DNA of 35,489 nt from Pseudomarimonas sp964350895 (GTDB lineage Bacteria; Pseudomonadota; Gammaproteobacteria; Xanthomonadales; Xanthomonadaceae), in NCBI GenBank assembly GCA_964350895.1, contig CAYGMG010000028.1, forward strand, positions 1 to 35,489, given 5' to 3'. Below the pieces are notes generated by a model. It saw only the letters and a program-made list of their open reading frames with translations. It did no database searches and was not told the origin of the DNA. Of the stretch, positions 1-9,991 are shown in pieces; position 1 is the first letter of the stretch; each line of letters starts with the position of its first letter. A program made the translations under genes and the position numbers.

Positions 1-65
1 ACGAGCAACGCAGCATCGACGGCGCAGACCGAGCGAATTCTGCGATGTACTTCCGTTACAGGACA

Positions 66-272
66 CTAGGGCCTGATGCCGTGCGGCTCGATGATGCCGG
101 TGGCAATGCCGAGGATCACCAGCAGGATCAGCGCTACAGAGAGCCCGATGCGCCGGGTCAGGGCATTGACCGTGCGGTTGGTGGTGCCCTTGTCGACCAG
201 CATGTAGTAAAGGCCGGCGCCCAGGTTGTAGAGAATGACCAGCAGAAACGCGACGATGACCAGTGTCTTCAT
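66..272 (-). CDS. DUF2909 family twin-transmembrane protein
   Basis: This is a 68-residue, very hydrophobic protein starting MKTLVIVAFLL. It has two membrane segments, at about residues 2-22 and 43-62, joined by a short basic loop (NRTVNALTRR). Length and layout match the small DUF2909 twin-TM proteins commonly found beside cytochrome c oxidase assembly genes. I chose the inner ATG at 270-272 because the residues before it in the longer open frame (MFACPVSVPP) are not family-like. The gene is divergent from SURF1, and the 69-bp gap must hold both promoters or leaders. A role in oxidase assembly is inferred only from the neighbours; its biochemical function is unknown. Confidence 0.8.
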   Translation of the reverse strand: MKTLVIVAFLLVILYNLGAGLYYMLVDKGTTNRTVNALTRRIGLSVALILLVILGIATGIIEPHGIRP

Positions 273-341
273 GGGTGGAACCGATACAGGACAGGCGAAC
301 ATTATCGCCCGCCAGCGGTGTGCGCGCCGAGACGGCCGCTG

Positions 342-1049
342 ATGACGACCCGGATTCTGGGCTGGCTGTTCGCCCTCTCGCTGGCTGCGGGATTTTCCAC
401 CCTGGGCTTCTGGCAGTACGGGCGCGGCGGCGACAAGGCGGCCTACCTTGCCGACTGGAGCGCCGCCATGAGCGCGCCGGCGCAGCCGCTGGCCGGGTTG
501 GGCGCACTGGACAAGGTCGAGCGCCCGCAGCAGGTCAGTGTCAATCTGAGCGTGCCGGCCAGCGGTCGCTGGCTGCTGCTGGACAACGCGCGCCTGGGCA
601 GCGAGGTCGGGCTGCGGACCTATGTGGTTGCCCGGTTGCAGAGCGGTCGCGGGCTGCTGGTCGATCTGGGCTGGCTGGCCTTCGATCGCGCTCGCGGCCT
701 GCCCGAGCTTGGCGAGCTGCCGCCGCGCATCGAGGGCAACGGCCTGCTGGTGCCGTGGCCAGGGCAGGGCATCGCGCTGGCCGAGAGCGCATGGCCAGCG
801 CCCGGAGAGGCGGCCTTGCTGGTCCGGCTTGATCGCGAACGCATCGCAGCCGACGCAGCAGCGGATCTGGTCGAAGGCGTACTGCGCCTGGCGCCGGATC
901 CGGATTCGCGCTTTGCGCGCGATCTCGACGCGCTACCGAATACGCTACCCCCCGAAAAACACTACGGCTACGCCCTGCAGTGGTGGGGACTGGCCGCGGC
1001 GACCTTGGTGGTCGCCTTGGTACTGACCTTCAGGAGAACGCCCCGTTGA
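342..1049 (+). CDS. SURF1 family cytochrome c oxidase assembly protein
   Basis: The protein has 235 residues. SURF1 proteins are inner-membrane factors that help insert heme a during assembly of aa3-type oxidase. The N-terminal membrane helix (about residues 5-23) ends in the family-typical GFWQYGRG stretch. A periplasmic domain follows with the typical segment GRWLLLDNARLG, then LVDLGWLAFDR, and a second membrane helix lies near the C-terminus before FRRTPR. Two helices around one soluble domain is the normal SURF1 topology and the length is normal. The ATG at 342 is chosen because the preceding reading frame runs antisense through the DUF2909 gene. The stop (TGA, 1047-1049) overlaps the TTG start of the next gene, which suggests translational coupling. 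Confidence 0.88.
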   Translation: MTTRILGWLFALSLAAGFSTLGFWQYGRGGDKAAYLADWSAAMSAPAQPLAGLGALDKVERPQQVSVNLSVPASGRWLLLDNARLGSEVGLRTYVVARLQSGRGLLVDLGWLAFDRARGLPELGELPPRIEGNGLLVPWPGQGIALAESAWPAPGEAALLVRLDRERIAADAAADLVEGVLRLAPDPDSRFARDLDALPNTLPPEKHYGYALQWWGLAAATLVVALVLTFRRTPR

Positions 1050-1576
1050 ACGCTTCCCGCCGCTCGAAGCTGACCCTGCTGCTGGTCGCCGTGGCCTTCC
1101 TCACCCCCTTCCTGCTTGCCGTCGTGCTGCGCTTTGGCGGCTGGCAGCCCGGCAATACGCGCAATATCGGCGAGCTGCTGCAGCCGCCGCTGCCGATGGA
1201 GTCGGTGACCGCCCGGCGCCTGGACACCGGCGAGGACTGGACCTTCGTCAACACCGACTACGAGTGGACACTGCTGGCGCAGCTTCCCGAGCGCTGCGCC
1301 GAGACCTGCCAGCAGACCCTCGCCGTATTGCCCAACGTGCGCACCTCGATGGCGCGGCATGCCGGTCGCCTGCATCCCTTCGTGCTGGGCAGCGATGGCG
1401 CGGCGCCGTTTCCCGAGCTGACGCTGGCCGGCAGCCTGCCTGCGCCGCTGCTCGAGCGGCCGGCCGAGGGCGTGCAGGTGTGGCTGGTCGATCCGCACGG
1501 CTTTCTGGTCCTGCGCTACGTCGAGGGCTTCGATCCCAGCGGTCTGCGCAAGGACCTTTCGCGGCTGATCAAGTAG
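1046..1576 (+). CDS. SCO-like thioredoxin-fold protein of the oxidase assembly cluster
   Basis: The protein has 176 residues and starts with TTG at 1046, preceded by AGGAGA at 1032-1037. No closer ATG fits this frame, and the start overlaps the SURF1 stop. There is one N-terminal membrane anchor (about residues 9-28) and a periplasmic domain. The pair C84-x3-C88 (CAETC) has the CxxxC spacing of SCO1/SenC copper chaperones, and the later VDPHGFLVLRY segment resembles the strand that follows the SCO active site. A canonical SCO copper-binding His is not obvious, so copper binding is inferred rather than shown. Position between SURF1 and CtaA supports a role in CuA or oxidase maturation. Confidence 0.75.
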   Translation: MNASRRSKLTLLLVAVAFLTPFLLAVVLRFGGWQPGNTRNIGELLQPPLPMESVTARRLDTGEDWTFVNTDYEWTLLAQLPERCAETCQQTLAVLPNVRTSMARHAGRLHPFVLGSDGAAPFPELTLAGSLPAPLLERPAEGVQVWLVDPHGFLVLRYVEGFDPSGLRKDLSRLIK

Positions 1577-1629
1577 CGCCACCGCCGCAAGCGACTTTCC
1601 GATTTTCCTTCTGCCTTCGGGGCTGATCC

Positions 1630-2772
1630 ATGACCGCACCCCATCGTCATTTTCATCGCCTGGCCTGGGCCGCCGTACTGCTGGCGACCTGCGTCATCGT
1701 GTTTGGCGGCTTCGTCCGCCTCTCGCACGCGGGACTGTCCTGCCCGGACTGGCCGACCTGTTACGGCAAGGCCACCTGGCCCAAACAGGCGCTGGACATC
1801 GCGGTGGCCAACGAGGCCTTCCCGCAGCGCGCGGTCGACGTGAGGAAGGCACCGCTGGAACAGGTTCATCGGCATATTGCCGCGCTGCTCGGCCTGCTGG
1901 TGCTCGGACTGGCGCTGATGGCTGCGCGACTGCGCCGGCATGGCGTGCTTCAGGTGCTGGCGGCGGTCTCCCTGGTGGCGGTCTCGATACCGCTCTACAT
2001 GCACCAGCACTACGCCGCCTCGGCGATCCTCACCGTACTCGGCGAACTGATCCTGCTGCACGCCGCCTGGCGCTGGGACAACAGTGACTTTGCGCGAATC
2101 AGCGCGTTCACGCTGGCGGCGATCATTGTCCAGGCCACACTTGGGCTGTGGACGGTGACCTGGCTGCTCAAACCGGTGGTGGTGATGGCGCACCTGATGG
2201 GCGGGCTGACCATGCTCTGCCTGCTCAGCTTCATGGCCTGGCGAGCGACGCCGCGGCATGCCCTGGTCGCCGGCGGCGCTGATCGGCTGCGCCGGCTGAC
2301 GGTGATTGCCCTGGTCCTGGTTGCGGCCCAGGTCGCCCTGGGTGGCTGGACCTCGGCCAACTACGCTTCGCTTGCCTGCGGCACCGACTTCCCGACCTGC
2401 TCGGGACAGTGGTGGCCGGAGACCGACTTTGGCGAAGCATTCGTGCTCTGGCGCGGGATTGGTGTCGACTACGAGGGCGGGATCCTCGATGGAGCGGCGC
2501 GCAATGCCATCCATCTCAGCCATCGGCTGTTCGCGATCGTCGTGCTGGGTTTCATGGGCTGGCTGATCTGGCGACTGCTGCGCACGCCGGGCCTTGCCGG
2601 CTGGGGCACCGGCCTTGGGCTGGCGCTTGGCGCGCAGATCCTGCTCGGAATCAGTAACATCGTCTACGGCCTGCCGCTGGCGGTGGCCACCGCGCACCTC
2701 GCCGGTGCTGCCCTGATGCTGTTCCTGTTGGTCACACTGCTGGCCAGACTGCAGCTGCCGCGCCCCGCCTGA
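1630..2772 (+). CDS. ctaA: Heme A synthase (COX15/CtaA family)
   Basis: The protein has 380 residues and is a polytopic membrane protein that converts heme O to heme A for aa3-type oxidases. The family pattern is clear: about eight hydrophobic helices in two related halves, conserved His in EQVHRH, LLHAAWRW, VMAHLMGG, AIHLSHR and ATAHLAG, and two Cys-containing periplasmic loops (LSCPDWPTC and LACGTDFPTC). The first helix leads into FVRLSHAGLSCPDWP, which is typical of COX15. It lies 53 bp after the SCO-like gene and 11 bp before the heme O synthase, the enzyme that supplies its substrate. Length is normal. Confidence 0.95.
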   Translation: MTAPHRHFHRLAWAAVLLATCVIVFGGFVRLSHAGLSCPDWPTCYGKATWPKQALDIAVANEAFPQRAVDVRKAPLEQVHRHIAALLGLLVLGLALMAARLRRHGVLQVLAAVSLVAVSIPLYMHQHYAASAILTVLGELILLHAAWRWDNSDFARISAFTLAAIIVQATLGLWTVTWLLKPVVVMAHLMGGLTMLCLLSFMAWRATPRHALVAGGADRLRRLTVIALVLVAAQVALGGWTSANYASLACGTDFPTCSGQWWPETDFGEAFVLWRGIGVDYEGGILDGAARNAIHLSHRLFAIVVLGFMGWLIWRLLRTPGLAGWGTGLGLALGAQILLGISNIVYGLPLAVATAHLAGAALMLFLLVTLLARLQLPRPA

Positions 2773-2783
2773 TCCGGACTCCG

Positions 2784-3698
2784 ATGCCCCTGACCATCGA
2801 CCAATACTGGCAGCTGACCAAACCGCGCGTGGTGGCGCTGATCGTGTTCACCGCTGTGGTCGGCATGCTGCTGGCCGTGCCTGGCCTGCCACCGTGGAAG
2901 GCGATGGTATTCGGCAGCCTTGGCATCTGGCTGGCTGCGGCCTCGGCCGCGGCGATCAACCACCTGATCGACCAGCGCATCGACGCGCTGATGGCGCGCA
3001 CCCAACACCGCCCCCTGCCCACCGGATCGCTGCGTCCGCATCAGGTGCTGTGGTTCGCGATTGCCCTGGGCGTGGCGTCGATGATCCTGCTGGTGTGGCA
3101 GGTCAATACCCTGGCCGCCCTGCTGACCTTCGCCTCGCTGATCGGCTACGCGGTGATCTACACCGGCTGGCTGAAGCGCGCCACGCCGCAGAACATCGTC
3201 ATCGGCGGCCTTGCCGGCGCCGCGCCACCGGCCCTGGGCTGGGTGGCGGTGACCGGCGAGCTGCACCCGCATGCACTGCTGCTGGTGCTGATCATCTTCG
3301 TCTGGACCCCGCCGCACTTCTGGGCGCTGGCGATCTATCGCCGCGAGGACTACTCGCGTGCCCAGGTGCCGATGCTGCCGGTCACCCACGGGGTCGAATA
3401 CACCCGCTGGCACGTGCTGGCCTACACCATCCTGCTGGTGATCGTGACCATCCTGCCCTGGCTGACCCGGATGAGCGGGCTGTTCTATCTGGGCGGTGCG
3501 CTGATCCTCGGTGCCGGCTTCCTGTACTACGCGATCCGCCTGATGCGCCCGCCGGGCGAACGCTTCGCCATGGAAGTATTCAACTACTCGATCATCTACC
3601 TGATGGCCTTGTTCGCCTTCCTGCTGGTCGACCACTACATCGCCCCGACAGCCCAGCAACAGCCTGCCGCGCTGATCGAGTTCCAGCCCGGGCGGTGA
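2784..3698 (+). CDS. ctaB: Protoheme IX farnesyltransferase (heme O synthase)
   Basis: The protein has 304 residues and is a UbiA-family polytopic prenyltransferase that adds a farnesyl group to heme B to give heme O. The Asp-rich prenyl-diphosphate motif is present as NHLIDQRIDALMART, followed by RPLPTGSL. The second conserved loop is WLKRATPQNIVIGGLAGAAPP, with WTPPHFWALAIYRREDY after it; both are characteristic of CyoE/CtaB. About nine membrane segments are visible. It sits directly downstream of ctaA and completes the heme O to heme A pathway in one transcription unit. The symbol ctaB is used rather than cyoE because the neighbours belong to an aa3-type cluster. Confidence 0.95.
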   Translation: MPLTIDQYWQLTKPRVVALIVFTAVVGMLLAVPGLPPWKAMVFGSLGIWLAAASAAAINHLIDQRIDALMARTQHRPLPTGSLRPHQVLWFAIALGVASMILLVWQVNTLAALLTFASLIGYAVIYTGWLKRATPQNIVIGGLAGAAPPALGWVAVTGELHPHALLLVLIIFVWTPPHFWALAIYRREDYSRAQVPMLPVTHGVEYTRWHVLAYTILLVIVTILPWLTRMSGLFYLGGALILGAGFLYYAIRLMRPPGERFAMEVFNYSIIYLMALFAFLLVDHYIAPTAQQQPAALIEFQPGR

Positions 3699-3716
3699 GA
3701 CTCGCCGGCAGGGCGC

Positions 3717-4085
3717 TCAGTCCTCGATGAAGCGGTAGAACACCAGCCGGTTGCCGGCCGGGTCGATCAGCTGCAGCTCGTCACAGCCCCAGTCCTTGCG
3801 CACGATTCCGGGCCTTGCGTTGGCGTACGGACGCTTGGCCAGCTCGGCTGCCAGCGCATCGAGATCATCGGCCAGAATGCGCAGCGCGCTGCCAGGCGTG
3901 GCATCGCCGTGATGCTCGCTGACGTGCAGCACGATCTCTTCGCGAGATACCTGCATGTACAGCGGCAGCTGCGGCTCGAAGCGATGCTCCCAGTCGACCG
4001 AGAAGCCGAGGTAGTCGACATAGAAGGCCCGCGCTCGCGACTCATCGAAGCTGCGCAGGATCGGGATGATGGGGCTGCTTTTCAT
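3717..4085 (-). CDS. VOC (glyoxalase/bleomycin-resistance-like) family protein
   Basis: The protein has 122 residues, the size of one glyoxalase-superfamily unit with two beta-alpha-beta-beta-beta modules. The start MKSSPIIPILRSFDESRARAF and the stretch FYVDYLGFSVDWEHRF are typical of bleomycin-resistance-like proteins, as is the ending LIDPAGNRLVFY. Candidate metal or ligand residues lie in VLHVSEHHGD. It could bind a hydrophobic drug or catalyse a small reaction; the sequence does not show a substrate. The ATG at 4083-4085 is chosen because the frame upstream runs out of frame through the deaminase gene. It is last in the likely dinB-glnS operon, 14 bp after the deaminase. Confidence 0.85.
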   Translation of the reverse strand: MKSSPIIPILRSFDESRARAFYVDYLGFSVDWEHRFEPQLPLYMQVSREEIVLHVSEHHGDATPGSALRILADDLDALAAELAKRPYANARPGIVRKDWGCDELQLIDPAGNRLVFYRFIED

Positions 4086-4099
4086 GAGGGCCTGGCTGC

Positions 4100-4672
4100 T
4101 CAGTAGCGATTGCCTTCCTGCTCGCTGTAGCTGCGCAGTACGGCGCGGGCCTTTTCGCGCAGCAGGTCGCGCTGGACGGAGATCCCGCGGCGCTCCAACT
4201 CGCCGATCCAGTCCGCGGGCAAGGGGCCTTCGTCGAACTCGGTGAGTTCCATCACGTCTTCGGAGCGGGCGCCGATCAGCAGGCTGTCGATGCCGGCCCA
4301 GAAGCTGGCCCCGTAGCACATGCAGCAAGGCTGGGCCGAGGTGGCAAGGCTGACCGGGCCACGCAGGCCGCCCACTTCATCATTGAGGCGGAACTGCTGC
4401 AGGCGTTGCTGGGCGGTCATGAAGGCCATCATCTCGGCATGCGCCACCGAACAGGTTTGCGGCACGACGCGGTTTACGCCGGCGCCGATCAATCGGCCTT
4501 CGCCGTCGAACACGGCGGCGCCGAACGGGCCGCCGCTGCCCTCGGCGACGTTGCGCGCGGCGAGGTCAATCGCCAGGGCGACGCGGGACTCGGCGTCCGG
4601 ATAGCGGCGCTCCTGGATGTCCAGCTGGTGCAGCCATGCCGGCAGGGTCAGGTGAACCTGGGCGTAGAGCAT
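4100..4672 (-). CDS. Cytidine/deoxycytidylate deaminase-fold nucleoside deaminase
   Basis: The protein has 190 residues. Zinc-dependent deaminases of this fold hydrolyse amino groups of nucleobases or nucleosides. The signature is complete: H78-A-E80 and P115-C116-x2-C119 (QPCCMC), with GPFGAAVFD upstream as the usual first strand. The best family match is the guanine deaminase / CMP-dCMP deaminase group rather than TadA, because the protein is longer, with about 35 residues before the core and a C-terminal helical extension. The substrate is uncertain. The start overlaps the stop of the upstream lipoprotein gene, with GAGGTG just before the ATG, which suggests coupled translation. Confidence 0.85.
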   Translation of the reverse strand: MLYAQVHLTLPAWLHQLDIQERRYPDAESRVALAIDLAARNVAEGSGGPFGAAVFDGEGRLIGAGVNRVVPQTCSVAHAEMMAFMTAQQRLQQFRLNDEVGGLRGPVSLATSAQPCCMCYGASFWAGIDSLLIGARSEDVMELTEFDEGPLPADWIGELERRGISVQRDLLREKARAVLRSYSEQEGNRY

Positions 4673-5030
4673 CACCTCACCTCGCTTTCGCCCTCGGGCG
4701 CAGCCTCGCAAAGATTCTCCACGCAGCGGCAGGCGCTGATCTCGGCAAAGCCGCAGATCGAGGACATGCCGTCGCGGGCGCAGGCCGCCTTGACCTGTTC
4801 GGGAAAGGTCGGCGCCTCGCGGTTGACGCAGGCCGGGTAGTAGCCGCAGCAGTTGCCGACGTTCTTGACCGCGCAGTCGGCGTCCACCTTGCAGGCGCGC
4901 GAGGGCTCCGGCGGGTCGGCGGATTCCGCGGCCAACGGCGGCGGTGGCTCGTCGATCGGCCCGGCGCTGGCGCAGGCGGCCAGCAGCAGACAGACCATGA
5001 TCAGCGCGACGCGAGCGGCCAGGGTGTGCA

Positions 5031-5031
<1 letters not shown>
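4672..5031 (-). CDS. Cys-rich putative lipoprotein
   Basis: The protein has 119 residues. A short signal peptide ends in a lipobox (LLLAAC, C20), so lipid anchoring after export is expected. An acidic Pro-rich linker (EPPPPLAAESADPPEPS) follows, then a compact domain with many cysteines (ACKVDADCAVK, NCCGYYPAC, the SSICGF to CRCVENLC region). The even spacing suggests disulfides formed in the periplasm. The pattern recurs in small proteobacterial lipoproteins of unknown function, and I cannot assign an activity. The start overlaps the glnS stop (ATGA) and the stop overlaps the deaminase start, so it is translationally embedded in the glnS operon. Confidence 0.8.
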
Positions 5032-6767
<1,736 letters not shown>

Positions 6768-6797
6768 GGCAGGTCGATGGTTCGGAAGCCGGTCATT

Positions 6798-7334
6798 CTA
6801 GCTGCTGGCGGCGCCGGACCGGCGCCAGGTGGCGGCCGGCAGCTCGAGCAGGAAATACGGCAGGTCCATCACCGGTGCCTCAAGGCCAGCCTGGGTCAGG
6901 GCGGTGGAGGCCTGACCGCGGTGGTGGGTGGCGTGGTTGAACACGTGCAAGGGCACCGCCGCACGCGGCAGGACGAAGGGTTCGTTCTTGAGGTTGCGAT
7001 AGGCGAAGTCGGCCGCGAGGTCGGCTTCGTCCTGGGCATCGATCCACGGCAGCCAGCCCTCGGCGAAGTCGAGCAGGTCGGCGGCGAGCGCTGCGCGGCG
7101 GTCCTCGACGATCTGGTCGAGTCCGCTGATGCCGGAGGCCTCGCCGGTCAGCCGCGAGCGCCAGATACGCTCCACCGCCAGCAGATGGTTCAAGGTGCCG
7201 TGCAGGGAGCCAAAGAACAGCCCGCGGCTGGCGCGGTAGGCCTGCTCATCGAGCTGGTCGCAGACCGCCAGCAGGCGGCGGTGGGCCCAGACGTTGTAGC
7301 GCGCCATCAGGCGCAGGTGATCGCGAAGGTCCAT
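6798..7334 (-). CDS. DinB family protein
   Basis: The protein has 178 residues with the DinB/YfiT four-helix fold. The three expected metal-binding histidines are visible: H50 in GTLNHLLAVERIW, and H134 and H138 in FNHATHHRGQAS. The N-terminal MARYNVWAHRRLL segment is typical. Family members include thiol transferases and DNA-damage-induced proteins; the activity here is unknown. It is the first gene of a minus-strand run into glnS and is divergent from the DUF2007 gene, so the promoter for the run is probably in 7335-7407. Confidence 0.9.
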   Translation of the reverse strand: MDLRDHLRLMARYNVWAHRRLLAVCDQLDEQAYRASRGLFFGSLHGTLNHLLAVERIWRSRLTGEASGISGLDQIVEDRRAALAADLLDFAEGWLPWIDAQDEADLAADFAYRNLKNEPFVLPRAAVPLHVFNHATHHRGQASTALTQAGLEAPVMDLPYFLLELPAATWRRSGAASS

Positions 7335-7407
7335 GGTCGGCGGTGCTCCCGGGCACTGAGATAAGGCGCGGCGTATGCTTCTTTCAGGTATCGCAGGAGG
7401 ATAGCGG
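7335..7407. promoter_or_regulatory. Divergent upstream region between DinB-like and DUF2007 genes
   Basis: This 73-bp gap must contain start signals for both genes. On the plus strand TATGCT at 7374-7379 is a reasonable -10 element for the DUF2007 gene, and a perfect AGGAGG Shine-Dalgarno lies at 7395-7400, seven bases before the ATG. I see no convincing -35 element and no operator. Confidence 0.4.
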
Positions 7408-7707
7408 ATGCAGGTCGTCTACCAAGCCGAACATCTGATCGATGCGCATCTGCTGCGCGGCCGGCTGCAGTCCGAGGGCATCGAGGCCCATGTGCGCGGC
7501 GAGTGGCTGAGCGGGGCTTTCGGCGAGCTGCCGGTGCACGGCATGCTGGCGGTCTGCGTGGCCGACGTCGATGTCGATGCCGCGCTCGCCTTGATCGGCG
7601 AGTGGCGGGAAGACGCGGTTGGCGAAGCGGACAGCGCGGCCGACAGCGCCGATGCAGGCGGAGAAGACGAAGACGAGGACCCGGGCGGCGCGGCCTTCAT
7701 GGCCTGA
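7408..7707 (+). CDS. DUF2007 domain protein (putative signal-transducing protein)
   Basis: The protein has 99 residues. Residues 1-66 match the small DUF2007 fold: MQVVYQAEHLIDAHLLRGRLQSEGI, then an EAHVRGEWLSGAFGELP middle and a CVADVDVDAALALIGEW end. This is related to the signalling protein PII-like ferredoxin fold. The C-terminal 30 residues are an acidic, probably disordered tail (EDEDED). A perfect AGGAGG at 7395-7400 supports the start. Function is unknown in the family. Confidence 0.85.
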   Translation: MQVVYQAEHLIDAHLLRGRLQSEGIEAHVRGEWLSGAFGELPVHGMLAVCVADVDVDAALALIGEWREDAVGEADSAADSADAGGEDEDEDPGGAAFMA

Positions 7708-7853
7708 TCGGTGTGCGGCGCGGCGCTGGCGGCGCCGTGCCCGGTCGGTGCCGGCCCGTGTGAGGTCGGAACACCGCAGCTGTCTGGCCGCGCGTCGTCC
7801 AGTGGGCGACACTGCAAGGTACATTTTGCAACGTCCGCCCTCCGGAGACCGCC

Positions 7854-8516
7854 ATGACCCCGCTGCTCGTGATCGGCAACAAGAACTACTCGTCGTGGTC
7901 GCTGCGTCCCTGGCTGCTGCTCAAGGTCTTCGAGGTGCCCTTCGAGGAGCGCAGGCTGGCCCTTGGCAGCGAGGAATTCCGCCGTGAGATCGCGCGCTTT
8001 TCGCCCAGCGGCCGGGTGCCGGTGCTGCATCACCAGGGCCGAGTCGTCTGGGACTCGCTGGCCATCGTCGAATACATCAACGAGGTGTTTCTCGACGGCC
8101 GCGGCTGGCCGGGCAATATCGATGCGCGGACCCTGGCCCGCTGCGCCGCGGCCGAAATGCACAGCGGGTTCACTGACCTGCGCACCCAGCTGCCGATGAA
8201 CTGCGGCCGCGATCCGGCGGCCAGCAGCTATCGCTGGGACGGCAACGCACAGCGTGACATCGAGCGGGTCCAGCAACTCTGGCGCGAGTTGCGCGGCCGC
8301 GCGGTGGCCGGCGATTTCCTGTGCGGCGAGTTCGGCATCGTCGATGCCATGTTCGCGCCGGTGGCGGTGCGCTTTCGCGGCTACGGCGTGGAACTCGATC
8401 AGGCCGCCAGCCAGTACTGCGACGCCATCGAGGCGCTGCCGGCGATGCAGGCCTGGCGCCGCGATGCGGCCGGCGAGTCGGAGCGGCTGGCCAAGTACGA
8501 CAGCGTCGGTCAGTGA
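7854..8516 (+). CDS. Glutathione S-transferase family protein
   Basis: The protein has 220 residues. The N-terminal thioredoxin-fold domain begins LLVIGNKNYSSWSLRPW, where the Ser/Tyr cluster is the expected glutathione-activating region, and continues to the cis-Pro turn in SGRVPVLHHQGRVVWDSLAI, which contains the glutathione-binding D-S pair. An all-helical C-terminal domain follows, with FGIVDAMFAPVAVRF as the usual N-capping region. GGAGA at 7844-7848 supports the ATG, and TACATT at about 7820 could be a -10 element. Physiological substrate is not evident. The stop overlaps the GTG start of the next gene. Confidence 0.92.
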   Translation: MTPLLVIGNKNYSSWSLRPWLLLKVFEVPFEERRLALGSEEFRREIARFSPSGRVPVLHHQGRVVWDSLAIVEYINEVFLDGRGWPGNIDARTLARCAAAEMHSGFTDLRTQLPMNCGRDPAASSYRWDGNAQRDIERVQQLWRELRGRAVAGDFLCGEFGIVDAMFAPVAVRFRGYGVELDQAASQYCDAIEALPAMQAWRRDAAGESERLAKYDSVGQ

Positions 8517-9043
8517 GCGGCGTCGACTGGCGCGGCCGGCTGCGCCGCTTCGATGATTTTCCACGCCCCGGAGTCGGCTTTCTCGATCTGATGCCCGTAT
8601 TGGCCGATGCACAGGCATTTGCCAACCTGCTGCAGGCGCTGGCCGCGCCGTGGCGGGATTCGGTCAAGCCGGATGTGGTGGCGGGCATCGAGTCGCGCGG
8701 GTTTCTGCTCGGCGCGCCCTTGGCCCAGCTGCTGGGCTGTGGGTTCGTGCCGCTGCGCAAGCCCGGCAAGCTGCCCGGGCCGACCCAGAGGCGCGCCTAC
8801 GCGCTGGAGTACGGCGAGGACGCCCTGGAGATGCAGGTCGACGCCCTCGCCGGCGGCAGGCGCGTGCTGCTGGTCGATGACGTGTTGGCCACCGGCGGCA
8901 CCCTATGCGCTGGCCTGGCCCTGCTTGATGCGCTCAAGGCCGAGGTCGTGGGCGCCGCGCTGGTGCTGGAGATCGTGGCCCTGGGCGGGCGCGCCCGGCT
9001 GCCGGCAAGCACCAGGATCGAGGTGCTTGAGCGGATCGGCTAG
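8513..9043 (+). CDS. apt: Adenine phosphoribosyltransferase-like protein
   Basis: The protein has 176 residues, starting with GTG at 8513 overlapping the GST stop. It should convert adenine and PRPP to AMP. Apt features are FDDFPRPGVGF near residue 13, GIESRGFLLGAPLA (59-71), LRKPGKLPG (81-89) and the PRPP-binding loop VLLVDDVLATGGT (118-130). Length equals standard Apt. The substrate loop TQRRAYALEYGED differs somewhat from the usual acidic version, but RKPGKLPG is diagnostic. The unrelated residues upstream in the open frame lie within the GST gene. Confidence 0.9.
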   Translation: MSGVDWRGRLRRFDDFPRPGVGFLDLMPVLADAQAFANLLQALAAPWRDSVKPDVVAGIESRGFLLGAPLAQLLGCGFVPLRKPGKLPGPTQRRAYALEYGEDALEMQVDALAGGRRVLLVDDVLATGGTLCAGLALLDALKAEVVGAALVLEIVALGGRARLPASTRIEVLERIG

Positions 9044-9189
9044 CGGGGAGTGCCGCGGATGAATCGGTTGCGACTCTGATCGACTGCGCATTCTGCGCCT
9101 GCCCGTCTCTCCGCCTTTGGCTCGGGCTGTCGACCGAGTACCGAAGCGGCGCTCAGCGCACGAATCAGCCCGGGATCCCCTCTCAGATG

Positions 9190-9207
9190 GGTCCGCTCCA
9201 GCGGACC
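9190..9207. repeat. Inverted repeat between apt and the pilin gene
   Basis: An 8-bp perfect inverted repeat (GGTCCGCT, 2-nt spacer, AGCGGACC) lies about 150 bp after apt. There is no T-run on either side, so terminator function for apt is only possible, not shown. Confidence 0.35.
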
Positions 9208-9239
9208 AAAGCCGAAGTGGCGCTCGTTGTCCCCAAATG

Positions 9240-9266
9240 ACGACGCCCCGCAGTGCGGGGCGTCGT
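9240..9266 (-). terminator. Hairpin terminator of the prepilin gene
   Basis: A perfect 11-bp G/C-rich stem (9240-9250 with 9256-9266) encloses the loop CAGTG. It starts 29 bp after the prepilin stop. Read on the minus strand it is followed by ATTTGGGG, a weak U-tract. It would separate the pilin transcript from apt, which converges from the other side. Confidence 0.7.
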
Positions 9267-9295
9267 GGTCTTGCGCTTGCGGTCCTGCCCTGCGA

Positions 9296-9946
9296 TTACA
9301 GCTCGGCGCAGAGGGTGAAGACCTGGTCTTCGCTGTAGTTGGCAGCAGCGGCGGCCGGCGGGTTGTTGGTGCCCGAGGTGCCCTGGGTCGCGCGCACGCT
9401 GCCGGAGTCCGGCTGGCCGTCATCGAGACGGTTGTCGATCGCGGTGGCCGCCTTGCCGGGAACCTGGCTGAGGCAGATCACGCGGCCGTTCTGGCCGGTG
9501 ACGCCAGCGGCGGTGACGCCGACCAGACCGCCCCAGGAATTGCGCGGCAGCGCACCGCCGCCGGTCAGAGCCGGGTCGCCGGAGATGAAGCCCGCGGCGC
9601 GCAGGTGGCGCCAGAACTCATCGCCTTCGCCACCGCCGGTGAAGGTCTGCGCGGCGGTCACGCCGAGCGCACCGTTGTTGTTGCCGGCGGCCATGCCGGT
9701 CCAGGCCGAGCCACGCGCAGCCAGGGCAGCGGCGTTGCCGTCATCGCCCGGCAGACGGCGGTAACGGTCGAGGTAGGCGTTGACCGCGGCGCGAGTGCCG
9801 TTGATGTCATTGGTCGCATTGGTGACGCGCGAGTTCTCGATCAGCTCCTGACCTTTCAGGATGCCGCCGAGGAGCAGGCCGATGATCACCAGAACGATGG
9901 CGATTTCGACCAGGGTGAAACCGGATTGCTGACGCTTGGAAATCAT
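9296..9946 (-). CDS. Type IV prepilin, candidate major pilin of the MSHA-type system
   Basis: The protein has 216 residues. The class III leader MISKRQQSG is cut before F10, with E14 as the mature Glu5 (GFTLVEIAIVLVIIGLL). The spine helix continues GGILKGQELIENSRV, a form common in MSHA-like and related pilins. Two cysteines, C158 and C213 (VICLSQ, TLCAEL), could close the C-terminal D-loop. The rest is Gly/Ala/Asn-rich. A good Shine-Dalgarno (AGGGAAG) precedes the ATG. It is separated from the upstream kinase gene by 145 bp and has its own terminator, so it may be expressed separately and more strongly than the assembly genes. That it is the major pilin is inferred from position. Confidence 0.82.
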   Translation of the reverse strand: MISKRQQSGFTLVEIAIVLVIIGLLLGGILKGQELIENSRVTNATNDINGTRAAVNAYLDRYRRLPGDDGNAAALAARGSAWTGMAAGNNNGALGVTAAQTFTGGGEGDEFWRHLRAAGFISGDPALTGGGALPRNSWGGLVGVTAAGVTGQNGRVICLSQVPGKAATAIDNRLDDGQPDSGSVRATQGTSGTNNPPAAAAANYSEDQVFTLCAEL

Positions 9947-9991
9947 GGTCGCACTTCCCTGAGTGGATGGATGATGGATTGCACTCTACCC

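Noticed and set aside
45..341. Upstream extension of the SURF1 frame
   Set aside because: It is antisense to the DUF2909 gene and lacks family similarity; the SURF1 N-terminus starts at 342.
9040..9423. A 127-residue frame across the apt-pilin gap
   Set aside because: It covers the terminator hairpin and overlaps the pilin gene in another frame; no family features.
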